From: Paralithodes platypus
Taxonomy: Eukaryota > Arthropoda > Malacostraca > Decapoda > Lithodidae
NCBI GenBank assembly: GCA_032716605.1
Contig: CM064580.1
Coordinates: 31,103,684 to 31,167,683, forward strand
DNA: 64,000 bases
Direction of reading: 5' to 3'
The notes under the pieces were generated by a model that ran no database searches, was not told the origin of the DNA, and saw only the letters and a program-made list of their open reading frames with translations. Both the position numbers and the translations under genes were made by a program. The stretch's first letter is position 1. Each line of letters opens with the position of its first letter. This document shows positions 55,629-64,000 of this stretch, in pieces.

Positions 55629-55832
55629 CTGTCAGAAGAGCTTGTTGTGTTGCTGGGTATACGTCATCAGAGCGCTTAAACTTCGAATCCAGAAAAGTGT
55701 CACCCATATCCTATTTTGGCTATTATATAAATAATTAAGCCATTGTAGCAGAAAATATTGCACCAAAAGCTATAGTGCACACTGCCGGTAATGATTGTGG
55801 AGGAAAATAATAGCATGCACACCCACCTTTAA

Positions 55833-56540
55833 GGCCCTGTCGCCGCTGTAAAGGACATCACTTTGACAAGTTGTGTCCTACAGCAGACAGTCAAAGAAGT
55901 CAAACCAGAGGGTACTACAACTTTGACACTAGGTAGCATGAAAGACACTACTATATTGCCCACAATACAAATTCCCATGGAAGGTAATGACAGTAACAAG
56001 GTTTGTCGGGTACTTCTTGATCAAGGGTCTCAACAATCCTTTATAAAAAGGTCCGTATTAATGGGACTTAAGCACCGAATCATAGGGGCTGAGACTCTTT
56101 GATTGCAGGGCTTCACAGGGGTTACTGACAAACAAGACTACGAGATAGCGGAGATTTCATATTTCTACCGTAAAAACAGGTACTTTATGACATGTATCGT
56201 AGTAGACACCCTACCAGAATATGTATCTGTAGGAGTGAAGAAGGTGGAACACGCATTATGTAGCAAAGGGGTTAACTTGTCAGATCCCATGGGAGATCAG
56301 AATGAGGTGCATGTTCTACTTTGTGTGGATCATTATTATGATGTAGTATACCCTGGATTTAAAAGAATGTGTGGTGTAATTTTAATCCCCACTAAATTTG
56401 GCTATTGCATGAGCGGAAAGGTGCATACTACACAGTCAAATGTCCTGGTCGACACGGTCTCGATATTAATCCCTTCTGACTCATATGACGCAGAGGTTGC
56501 CAGATTAGCAATAAGAAATAGAGTTCGCTCACTCTTATAA
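55833..56540 (+). pseudogene. BEL-2 gag end and protease
   Basis: After the insertion the gag knuckle continues with CRRCKGHHFDKLCP. A frameshift follows and the frame at 55,863-56,102 gives TILPTIQIPMEGNDS and CRVLLDQGSQQSFIKR, the protease active-site region. A TGA at 56,100-56,102 interrupts it. The next frame (56,103-56,540) has LQGFTGVTDKQDYEIAEI and VHVLLCVDHYYDVVYPGF, matching BEL-1. The protease would process the polyprotein. Positions 56,541-56,702 are decayed linker. Confidence 0.82.
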
Positions 56541-56702
56541 ATACCTCTCCAAAATTAGTTTTCTGCCCACAGCTAACTCAAAGACAACTGCAGAGGTTGA
56601 AGTAACTAAACTAAAGGTTTCTAAATACCCCTGATGGTAACAAAGGCTTTAAAGTATCCCTAATAGGCTCAAAATTGCGTCATATGTCGGAGAGGGTTAA
56701 GA

Positions 56703-57523
56703 GTGAATGTAACCGTGGCAGAGGAGTTGGGAAGGGAGGATTCCCAACCTAGTGACCCAAAAATGACTGCCGAGTTCGACCTGGAACGACTGTGGAGATT
56801 GGATCACATAGGTATTAATCCTATGGAGACTGATTATGACTCGGAAATAGCGCTGAAGAAATTTGAAGAGTCTGTGAGCTACTGTGCCTCAGACAAGCAA
56901 TACAAGGTTAGTTTACCCTGGAAGAATTGTGAGATGAGCCTGCCAACCAACTTTGGATTGGCATTAGGTCGCTTGCGCGCATTACAGCGTAAATTAAAAA
57001 TGAACCAAGCACGCGCCAGGCATATGACGATGTTTTTCGGAGTTATGAAGATCGGGGCTTCATTGAAAAGGTCGATGTAAAAGAACCAATTAGGAAGGGA
57101 AGGGTTCACTATCTGGCCCATCATGGGGTGAGGAAAGACAGCGTCACCACACCAATACGGGTGGTGTATGACTGCTCTGCCCACCAAGGTCAACAACCCA
57201 GTCTAAATGACTGCCTGCTGACAGGTCCGTCTTTGGTGTCGGATCTGTCCCAACATCTATTGCGGTTTAGGCTGGGGCAGTATGCATTCACTAGTGACAT
57301 CGAGAAAGCATTCTTGATGGTCAAACTAAAAGAGGAAGATAGAGATGTTACCTGCTTTCTTTGGTTCAAAGACATTAGCGACTCTGAAAGTCCGGTCGTA
57401 ATCTACCGTTTTCGGGTCGTACTCTTTGGTGCTACATGTTCACAGTTTTTGTTAAATACAACAATAAAAAAACATCTATCAGATACTCATGAGGACACAA
57501 GTAAACTATCTCGCGGGTTGTAG
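56703..57523 (+). pseudogene. BEL-2 reverse transcriptase, YxDD box deleted
   Basis: The linker frame (56,703-57,080) has LERLWRLDHIGINPMETD and FGLALGRLRALQRKLK. The RT frame (57,128-57,523) has TPIRVVYDCSAHQGQ, the palm aspartate in FTSDIEKAFLMVKL, and FRVVLFGATCSQFLLNTTIKKHL. After LSRGL the sequence jumps to CSDSQDDLLHTDWQARRLF. The stretch that should hold the catalytic YVDD/YVDN box is missing, about 20-25 bp by comparison with BEL-1. A second frameshift lies near 57.1 kb. Confidence 0.85.
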
Positions 57524-58850
57524 CGATAGTCAGGATGATTTGTTACATACCGACTGGCAAGCACGTAGATTGTTTACAGAAGGACATTTATTTCTCCGCG
57601 AGTGGGTTACTAATAGTGAAGATCTTCAGAGTTTGATACAGGTGGATGGTACGGCATCTCATAACCCGGAAAAGTCCAGAAATTTGGGGATGATCTGGCA
57701 ACCTAAACAAGACATACTAACTTTTCAAACAAGGTCTTTTGCTCAGCAGACGGGAGCGCACTCAAAAAGAAGTCTGTTGAGCAAAGTTGCAAAAAAAATG
57801 TATCCTCTGGGTCTAGCATTACCCGTTACCATAAGAGCTAGGATTCTGATGCAGGAAGTTTGGAGACGCAAAATAGGATGGGATGACAGTTTGCCCGAGG
57901 ACTTGAATGACCAAGGGACATTGTTGTTGAAAGAGTATGACATCCTATGTACTAAACCTTTACCTTGTAAAGTGGCGGCGTTCGGTGATGTTACATTACA
58001 CACGTTTTGCGATGCTAGCGTCACGGCATACGGGGTAGCCATATATGTCGTTACTTCATTTGGGGCGCATTTAGTTACAGCCCGGGCCAAGGTAGCCCCG
58101 GTCAAAAATGTAACTATCCCTAAAATGGAATTGACTGCCATGCTGCTATTAGCACATCTGGTGCAACATGTACGCGCAGCATACGAGAGCGAGTTAAATA
58201 TTGAAATCGTTCAAGTTTGGTGCGATAGTCAGATCACACTCAACTGGATGCATAGCAAGAAGTCTCTGCCAGTTTATGTGCAGAATAGGGTAGATGAGAT
58301 TAGAGCCCTTTTGCCAGACGTTGCATATCATTATGCAAATACAAAAGACAACCCTAGTGATCTCTTAACTAGGGGTATAATGGTTAGCCAGTTAGTGAAG
58401 TCCGAATTGTGGTGGCATGGTCCTAAGTGGCTGCTCCATGAAAATGAATGGACGATTTGGCATGCTGTTGGTGAGGTACTTCTACCACTGGAAACAGTGG
58501 CAGTTACAGCCCAACCAAATGAGCCAACGGGTCCAATATTAGAATGGGCAAGATTCGGTGACTATAATAAATTAGTCAGAGTTGTAGCTTGGGTGTTTAG
58601 ATATATATCCAATACCAAGCTTAAAGGAACGGGCCACCTCTGCAACAGGGGTCACAACATTCATGCTCGTGAATATAAAGCAGCTGAAGTAACTTTGATC
58701 AAGTGGGTTCAAGCAGAAACCTTTTCCAATGAATTAGAATCTTTGCAAAGCTCGAATAAGACAATAATGCCTAATTTAGTGCGTCAATTGAGGTTGCACC
58801 TAGATAATGACCTCATCAGGTGTGAGGGTCGCCTGAACATAAGAACATAA
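57489..58850 (+). pseudogene. BEL-2 RT connection, RNase H and linker (453 codons)
   Basis: The frame starts at the deletion junction. It contains TDWQARRLFTEGHLFLREWV, LPVTIRARILMQEVWRR, then RNase H with HTFCDASVTAYGVAIYV (Asp), TIPKMELTAMLLLAHL (Glu), VQVWCDSQITLNWM (Asp) and DNPSDLLTRGIM (Asp). All four catalytic residues are present. The BEL/Pao linker follows with ELWWHGPKWLLHENEW and ARFGDYNKLVRVVAWVFRYI, then NDLIRCEGRLNI. It runs into a CR1-type LINE at about 58,843. It is the best-preserved pol piece of BEL-2. Confidence 0.9.
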
Positions 58851-59053
58851 GAACATAAGAAAATGGGAGTCTGCAGAAAGCCGATTGGCCTAAGCAAGGC
58901 AGATCCCTGTCCCACACAACCCCAATTACAAAGCCCAATTATAGGCTCAACACTCTAATACCCTGAGGATCATCTTACCAAAACGGTTAGAGATTAACGC
59001 AGGATTACGGGGGTCTGCAGAGCGCTGATTGGCCCAACCCTGCTGATCCCCCT

Positions 59054-60080
59054 TCACATCCAACCCTTCTCGTCCATATGCTTATCCAATTTTATCTTAA
59101 AGCTCCCTATCGTTTTTAATCCCACTATAGCTCTTGGTAGTCCATTCCACCCATCTACAACTCTGTTACCAAACCAATATTTGCCTATATCTTTTCTGAA
59201 ACGAAATTTATCTAATTTGAAACCATTGGTACGAGTTCTTTCGCTATCACTGAGCTTTAGTACATTTGTCATGTCCCCTTTGTTAATCCCACTAACCCAC
59301 TTGAACACCTCTATCATATCCCCTCTAACTCTGCGTCTCTCTAACGAATGTAAGGCTAATTTCTTCAACCTTTCTTTATACGGAAGATTTCTAATATTAT
59401 GGATCATTTTTGTCATTCTACGTTGTACTCTCTCCAATGAATCTATGTCCATTCTGTAATAAGGACACCAAAATTGAACAGCATAATCCATATGGGGTCT
59501 CACTAATGACAAGTAAAGTTTTAAGATAACATCAGCAGTTCTGTTACTCACACTCCTTGAGATGAACCCGAGAATCCTGTTTGCTTTGTTTCGAACGCTT
59601 ATACACTGTTGTCTAGGCTTCAAATCATTGCTAACAAACACACCTAGATCTTTCTCACAATTCGAGTTTTCTAATTCCACATTAGCTAGTTTATATTTAA
59701 CATTTGTATGCATCTTCCCTATCTTTAATACCTTGCATTTGTCAATGTTAAACTTCATCTGCCAATTTACTGACCATTCGTGTAAGGTATCTAGATCCCT
59801 TTGGAGGCACTCTATATCTCTATCTGAATCAATTGTTCTCCCCATTTTGGTATCGTCTGCAAATTTACTTATCCTACTAGTTATACCTAAATCAAGGTCA
59901 TTTATGTATAACAAACAACAGAGGACCTAATACAGATCCCTGGGGGACACCACTTTTGACTGCTCCCCATTCTGACTTCGTACCATTTATGCTGACTCTC
60001 TGCTTCCTACCAATTAGCCATGACCTAATCCATCCCAACAACGCCCCACCTATTCCATGCGCCTCAACCTTTCTCATCAA
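59054..60080 (-). pseudogene. C2 LINE RT palm, thumb and C-terminal domain
   Basis: The short frame at 59,898-60,080 carries VEAHGIGGALLGWIRSWLIGRKQRV and SGVPQGSVLGPLLFVI. A frameshift leads to the frame at 59,054-59,914 with YINDLDLGITSRISKFADDTKMGR (intact FADD), SVNWQMKFNIDKCKVLKIG, YLSLVRPHMDYAVQFWCPYYRMDIDSLERVQRRM, and the final VVDGWNGLPRAIVGLKTIGSFKIKLDK. The catalytic aspartates are all present. Repairing frame breaks would be needed for function, so it is inactive as written. Confidence 0.88.
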
Positions 60081-60146
60081 TCTCTCATGGGGGACTCTGT
60101 CGAAAGCTTTACTGAAATCTAAATATATTATATCATACGACTTGCT

Positions 60147-62069
60147 TCATATACCTCTGAGAAAAAAACTAAGCAAATTAGTAAGGCAAGAACGTCCCTG
60201 AGTGAATCCATGCTGAGAAGAATTTATTAAATTAAATGTATCTAAGTGGTTTCTAATTTTACTAGCAATAATTGACTCTAGTAGCTTTCCTATGATTGAT
60301 GTAAGACTAATGGGACGGTAATTGGATGCTATTGATTTGTCACCTTTTTTGAAGATCGGAACTACGTTTGCAAGCTTCCAAGCTTCTGGAACTATACCTG
60401 TCTCCAATGACTTGTTAAATAAAAATGTTAATGGGTAACTTAACTCATCCCTACATTCTTTTAATACTCTAGCATATACCTCATCAGGACCAGGCGATTT
60501 ATGAGGTTTCAGTCTGTCAATTTCCTTAAGCACATCATTTCTACTTATAGTAACCGTACTTAACCTATTTTCTATACTATCGCTATATACCTTACGGACT
60601 TCTGGAAACTGTGCCAAATTTTCATTAGTGAAAACGGAAAGAAATTGACTATTTAATGTACTGCACATTTCTAAATCATTTTCTGTCATTTCTCCTATCG
60701 AAGTTTTAAGGGGACCAATTACATCTATAACCTTGGATTTATATAGTTGGTAAAAAGCTTTAGGATTATTTTTTGAGTCATTGGCAATTTTAATTTCATA
60801 ATTTCTTTTTTCTTTCCTAATATCCTTTTTTACCTGTCTTGATAGATTCTGATAGTAAGCAAGTAGGTGAATTTCGCCTTTTCTAATTTTTCTATATATT
60901 CCTCTCTTTTGTCCTAGAAGATCTAATAGTCTATTATTCATCCATTTGGGTTGGTTCTGTGTTGATCTAAATTTTCTTTTGGGGATGTATTTATTTTGTG
61001 CATTGAATACTGACTTGATAAAATTATCGTATGTATCTACCAAGGTTGACGTCTCTTCCTGACTTAAGATGACAGGTGCCTGAGAAGGGGTACACTCATT
61101 TGGACACCTGGATCGACTTAATTTTTTGACCATAGGGTCCGCTAATAGGGCTCTTCTTAACCCACTATAATTGGCTTTTCTAAAGTCAGGTATTAATGTT
61201 GTATTCTCTCTGGTATTACCTTTCGATTGTATATTAAAATACACAGAATTGTGGTCACTATTTCCTAGGTGGTCCCCTATCTCTACATTATTTACCATAT
61301 GTTCATTGTTACTGAAAACTAAATCGAGAATATTATTACCTCTAGTCGGCGTATCTATGAATTGAAATAAAAAACTATCTTGTACTACCTCTATAAACTC
61401 CTCAGAATCAGAGTCTCCTATTTGATGCTGCCAATCTATATTCGGAAAATTAAAATCCCCCATAATGCACACATTGCTAAACCTTGATGCCATTTTAATT
61501 TCCTCCCATAATGACGTTCCGTCATTTCTACTCATATTTGGCGGTCTATACATAACTCCAATAACTATGGTCTCACTACCTTCGTTAACCTCTACCCAAA
61601 CACTTGCATTATCGTTATTTAGTCTAATACCTGATTTAATACAGCTTTTTAATTTACTCCTGACAAACACAGCTATACCGCCACCCATCTTACTTGTTCG
61701 GTCATATTTAAACAAACTATATCCTGGTATATCAAATTCTGCTAAAAAATGCCTGGTTTCTGTATTAATCCACGTTTCAGTTAGCGCTATTATGTCTATA
61801 TTTTCTTTGCTAACAAGGGCTCTAAGTTCGTTCATTTTGTTACATAGACTCCTACAGTTTGTGTAATATACTCTCAATTTACTTCTTTTCTTTATACCTA
61901 ATTTACCTTTGTTTTTAGCGACATTTCCATCTTCCGTTGCACCATCACTACTATCATTTGCATTATAGTCATCATTTTTAGCATGAGACTGAATATCCTT
62001 ATCGCTTTCGCCTGACGCTAAAATTGTTCCATTTAACCTCTCATTTACACTCTCAATATTTCTGTTCAA
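60147..62069 (-). CDS. C2 LINE ORF2, endonuclease and RT fingers (640 codons)
   Basis: After an acidic lead comes the APE endonuclease: LRVYYTNCRSLCNKMNEL (Asn), DIIALTETWINTE (Glu), VIGVMYRPPN, CIMGDFNFPNIDW (Asp/Asn) and LGNSDHNSVYFN (SDH). A linker follows with KSVFNAQNKYIPKRKF. RT fingers then appear with HKSPGPDEVYARVLKE, NVVPIFKKGDKS, NYRPISLTSIIGKLLE and SSQHGFTQGRSC. The frame breaks at 60,147. The frame opens with TTG where it overlaps the ORF1 stop (TTGA), and there is no ATG before the endonuclease. The true start is uncertain. Confidence 0.9.
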   Translation of the reverse strand: MNRNIESVNERLNGTILASGESDKDIQSHAKNDDYNANDSSDGATEDGNVAKNKGKLGIKKRSKLRVYYTNCRSLCNKMNELRALVSKENIDIIALTETWINTETRHFLAEFDIPGYSLFKYDRTSKMGGGIAVFVRSKLKSCIKSGIRLNNDNASVWVEVNEGSETIVIGVMYRPPNMSRNDGTSLWEEIKMASRFSNVCIMGDFNFPNIDWQHQIGDSDSEEFIEVVQDSFLFQFIDTPTRGNNILDLVFSNNEHMVNNVEIGDHLGNSDHNSVYFNIQSKGNTRENTTLIPDFRKANYSGLRRALLADPMVKKLSRSRCPNECTPSQAPVILSQEETSTLVDTYDNFIKSVFNAQNKYIPKRKFRSTQNQPKWMNNRLLDLLGQKRGIYRKIRKGEIHLLAYYQNLSRQVKKDIRKEKRNYEIKIANDSKNNPKAFYQLYKSKVIDVIGPLKTSIGEMTENDLEMCSTLNSQFLSVFTNENLAQFPEVRKVYSDSIENRLSTVTISRNDVLKEIDRLKPHKSPGPDEVYARVLKECRDELSYPLTFLFNKSLETGIVPEAWKLANVVPIFKKGDKSIASNYRPISLTSIIGKLLESIIASKIRNHLDTFNLINSSQHGFTQGRSCLTNLLSFFLRGI

Positions 62070-62485
62070 AACCCCACAACCACCCTATCTAAAGAACTAG
62101 CTAATGTAGAAACCCCTAACTGTGAAAGATGAACCCCATCCCTTGCGTACATCCCATCTCTCCCATAGAAACTATCCCAGTTATCAATGAATGGTATTGC
62201 TTTTTCTTTGCAATATTTCTCCAAACGGCAATTGACACCAATCGCCCTGGATGTCCATTCCTTGGGAACTCCTCTTCTGGGTAGGATACAATGTACTACA
62301 GGGATCCCTCCCTTCATCCTAACTTTATCTAACACATCCCGATACTGCTGCAGCAGTTCCTCACTTCTACCCTTACCAACATCGTTACTCCCGGCACTGA
62401 GACAGATAATGGGGTTATCTCCACTATCTTCCAAGATGTGGTCCATCTTGTGGCCTGAAGTGGTCGGGTGTAACGGACGGCACAA
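62066..62485 (-). CDS. C2 LINE ORF1, SGNH esterase domain (partial)
   Basis: The 139-codon frame contains NPIICLSAGSNDVGKG (the G-N-D block of SGNH hydrolases), GGIPVVHCILPRRG, and DGMYARDGVHLSQLG, with the catalytic Asp-x-x-His of block V. Esterase domains in ORF1 are known from CR1-group LINEs, where they are thought to help lipid or membrane interaction or RNP handling. The block I serine lies upstream of the truncation. The copy is therefore 5'-truncated within ORF1. It is not a host esterase. Confidence 0.85.
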   Translation of the reverse strand: MCRPLHPTTSGHKMDHILEDSGDNPIICLSAGSNDVGKGRSEELLQQYRDVLDKVRMKGGIPVVHCILPRRGVPKEWTSRAIGVNCRLEKYCKEKAIPFIDNWDSFYGRDGMYARDGVHLSQLGVSTLASSLDRVVVGF

Positions 62486-62490
62486 ACCGT

Positions 62491-63402
62491 CCTATACTTA
62501 TGCCAACAAGACATCACATTACTGATCTATTGATCATACGTGCACATAAGGAAGTAAAACACTACGGGGTATGTCATATTATATCAAATTTAAGTCTCAC
62601 ATGGTGGATACCCAGAGTTCGACAAGTAGCTCGACGCGTAGTAAGAAAGTGTGTAATATGCCCGAGACTAAAGGGTAAACCATATGCTACTGGACCAGCT
62701 CCATCTCTACCTGAATGCCGTGTAAAGCAAATAGAGCCTTTCCAAGCTGTAGGGTTAGATTACACAGGTGCATTGAAGACGAGAGAGCATGAGAAGGTTT
62801 ATATATTATGGTTTACCTGTGCAACGTCTCGAGCGGTACACCTAGAACTATGTGATAATATGTCTAGCGAAGAATTTATGCTGGCGTTTAGACATTTTTG
62901 TGCCCGTCGTTCATTCCCTCAACTCATTCTTAGCGACAATGCTCCTACTTGTATCCAGGCATCAAAATATCTAAAGGATATGAGCAGTGATCCTACATTC
63001 ATCACTTTTATGGGAGAGAGGAAGTGCGAATGGAGGTTCATCCCAGTTAAGGCACCTTGGTTTGGTGGGATGTGGGAACGGTGTGTCGGCATAGTAAAGT
63101 CAGGACTCAGAGCGGTAGTAGGACGTGCTCTATTAAAGAAGAGTGAGTTGACGACAGTCCTCACAGAGATAGAGGCAGTCGTGAATGATCGTCCGCTCAC
63201 ATATGTGTACACCGACCTGCAAGAGCCACTACCATTAACGCCAGCTCACTTGCTATATGGTAAACCATTGACTGCGTTTCTATCTGATTTCCAATCCATT
63301 GTAGAGTTAGAGGATCCCTCGTTGTATTCTGATGCAGCGGTGTCTAAGCGATACCAGTATATATCGAGGATAATCGAAGATTTTAGAAAAAAGGTGGATT
63401 AA
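62491..63402 (+). pseudogene. BEL-2 integrase
   Basis: The frame resumes after the LINE with ILMPTRHHITDLLIIRAHKEVKHYG (HxxxxH) and KCVICPRLKG (CxxC), the complete HHCC finger. The core has FQAVGLDYTGAL (first Asp), RSFPQLILSDNAPTC (second Asp) and WFGGMWERCVGIVK (Glu), so the DDE triad is intact. After VVNDRPLTYVYTDL the DUF5641-type tail begins. The frame stops at 63,402 and the tail continues in another register. Integrase would insert cDNA with a 5-bp duplication. Confidence 0.92.
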
Positions 63403-63465
63403 TGAATATCTGCTAGCATTGAGGGTAGGAGTGTTACACCCTCTGGTAGACCGACGGCACCTACT

Positions 63466-63783
63466 GTTGGTGAAGTCGTTTTAATTAAAGAAGATAGTCC
63501 TCGTTTATACTGGAAATTGGGCCGCATGTTGGAGGTATGCAAGCGGGAAGACTCTGTAGAGCGGGTGGCGCTATTGAAGACAGCCACTGGTACTACTGTT
63601 CGTCCTATCGCATGTTTGTACGCTTTGGAGCTCGATTCCACTTTACACTCGGAGACTCCACCTGTTATTGCTGGGTCCGAGGATTCTCAAGGTAACGACT
63701 CACCTCTTACTGATGGTGATCAATCTCGGACCTGGACGCGTCCCAGACGCACTGCTGCTGGCGCCGTCGACATGTGGCGTTAG
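63466..63783 (+). pseudogene. BEL-2 integrase C-terminal tail (DUF5641-like)
   Basis: After the frameshift near 63,400 the sequence encodes GEVVLIKEDSPRLYWKLGRMLEV, then RPIACLYALELDS and an RPRRTAAGAVDMW end. The same tail ends BEL-1 pol. The stop is at 63,781-63,783. Confidence 0.85.
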
Positions 63784-63844
63784 AAGATAGCCTCTGGGCA
63801 ACTTTAAGTTTAAGGTGGGGTTCAGGTATTTTTTGTGGGGAGAG
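63784..63844 (+). promoter_or_regulatory. BEL-2 polypurine tract region
   Basis: TTGTGGGGAGAG directly precedes the LTR start TGTATC, as expected for a polypurine tract that primes plus-strand DNA. Confidence 0.6.
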
Positions 63845-64000
63845 TGTATCATGTAATAATACGATAGCGTACGACACTTTTTGTGCTACCGTACGTCTCT
63901 GTGACGTCACGGTCGTTCCCGCTGCACGGCGTAGGATGATTAGATCGTATATTATAAGATTGTAAGTAAGTTAAGATTATAAAAGGCCTAATATGCTATT
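63845..64000 (+). repeat. BEL-2 3' LTR, start only
   Basis: The 156 bp visible match 42,195-42,350 of the 5' LTR. The window ends at GGCCTAATATGCTATT, exactly where the 5' LTR holds its MITE, so whether the 3' LTR has the MITE cannot be seen. Confidence 0.88.

Larger units (their letters stand above)
53605..55832 (+). mobile_element. Kolobok-like DNA transposon with THAP-domain ORF
   Basis: Perfect 16-bp terminal inverted repeats AGGTGGGTGTGCATGC occur at 53,609-53,624 and 55,813-55,828, flanked by TTAA on both sides (53,605-53,608 and 55,829-55,832). The host BEL-2 gag frame closes exactly when the DNA from the first TTAA of copy E to the last TTAA is removed. TTAA targets with AGG termini and a THAP-type DNA-binding region are reported features of the Kolobok superfamily. 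No catalytic transposase domain is recognisable here, so this is a non-autonomous or decayed copy. It also holds a satellite-like insertion (about 54,030-54,677) and a minus-strand acidic ORF. Confidence 0.72.
58843..62490 (-). mobile_element. CR1-type LINE (family C2) with SGNH ORF1 and APE-RT ORF2
   Basis: The copy reads on the minus strand from about 62,490 to a 3' tail of ATAAGAAC-type repeats (58,843-58,860), a common CR1/L2-group ending. It contains the end of an ORF1 with an SGNH-type esterase domain, then a complete endonuclease and RT. It is inserted in BEL-2 pol between the GRL block and the integrase finger, with loss of about ten target codons. It has only about two frameshifts (near 60.1 and 59.9 kb), so it is young. 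Confidence 0.88.
42195..64000 (+). mobile_element. BEL-2: BEL/Pao LTR retrotransposon hosting several insertions
   Basis: The 5' LTR starts at 42,195 and, after interruption by BEL-1, ends at 51,567. The 3' LTR starts at 63,845 and leaves the window. The internal order is gag, protease, RT, RNase H, integrase on the plus strand. Nested inside are a MITE (42,348-42,777), BEL-1 (42,941-51,090), a MITE plus Kolobok-like element (53,118-55,832) and a CR1-type LINE (58,843-62,490). It inserted in the DIRS gag ORF. The RT lacks its YxDD box, so the copy is dead. Confidence 0.88.

Noticed and set aside
62066..62485. Host GDSL/SGNH esterase gene
   Set aside because: It lies directly upstream of and overlaps a LINE endonuclease-RT ORF and ends in the same copy, as in known CR1 ORF1 proteins.

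Overview
The window is eukaryotic and made almost entirely of transposable elements. I find no convincing host gene, no rRNA and no CRISPR array. The mix points to an arthropod, most likely a decapod crustacean: several CR1/Jockey-type LINEs, BEL/Pao and Gypsy LTR elements, a DIRS-type tyrosine-recombinase element, TTAA-targeting MITEs, and long GA and TA microsatellites. The assignment to decapods is inference from element content, not from a marker gene. Layout, left part (1-15.8 kb): a reverse-transcriptase fragment of a Jockey/CR1-type LINE (family L1a) lies at the left edge, and a longer copy sits at 5.6-7.8 kb. That longer copy is nested in a second LINE (family L2a, plus strand, 5.03-5.54 and 8.14-9.43 kb). 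Around them are a piggyBac-like MITE (1.2-1.7 kb), SINE-like repeats with CAA or GATA tails, a peptide-coding-like short repeat (9.68-9.96 kb), a 9-copy 44-bp minisatellite (10.76-11.16 kb), and two CR1 fragments head to head (12.9-15.8 kb). Layout, 15.8-28.5 kb: a complete but disabled Gypsy-type LTR retrotransposon on the minus strand. It has very long LTRs (about 2.66 kb), a perfect 5-bp target duplication (ATAGG), gag, protease, pieces of integrase and a proline-rich ORF that runs into its 3' LTR, but no reverse transcriptase. A near full-length L2a LINE is inserted in its integrase. Layout, 28.5-38.4 kb: inverted-repeat pairs, a CpG-dense segment, compound CT/TA microsatellites, a third L2a copy that carries a tRNA-derived foldback SINE (34.33-34.52 kb), and a 5'-truncated LINE at 36.4-37.4 kb. 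Layout, 38.4-64 kb: a multi-level nest. A DIRS-type element (minus strand) is broken by a MITE and by a BEL/Pao element (BEL-2, 42.2 kb to past the window end). The 5' LTR of BEL-2 carries one MITE and a whole second BEL/Pao element (BEL-1, 42,941-51,090, target duplication ACGAC). BEL-1 itself carries two nearly identical MITEs, one of them in its 5' LTR; its 3' LTR preserves the matching empty site. BEL-2 gag is split at a TTAA by a MITE abutting a 2.2-kb Kolobok-like DNA transposon (TTAA target, AGGTGGG termini, THAP-domain ORF), and BEL-2 pol is split by a CR1-type LINE with an SGNH-esterase ORF1 and APE-RT ORF2. Nothing here works together as a host pathway; the biology is the layering of mobile elements. 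Because many insertions have a readable empty site or target duplication, the order of events can be read directly from the sequence.
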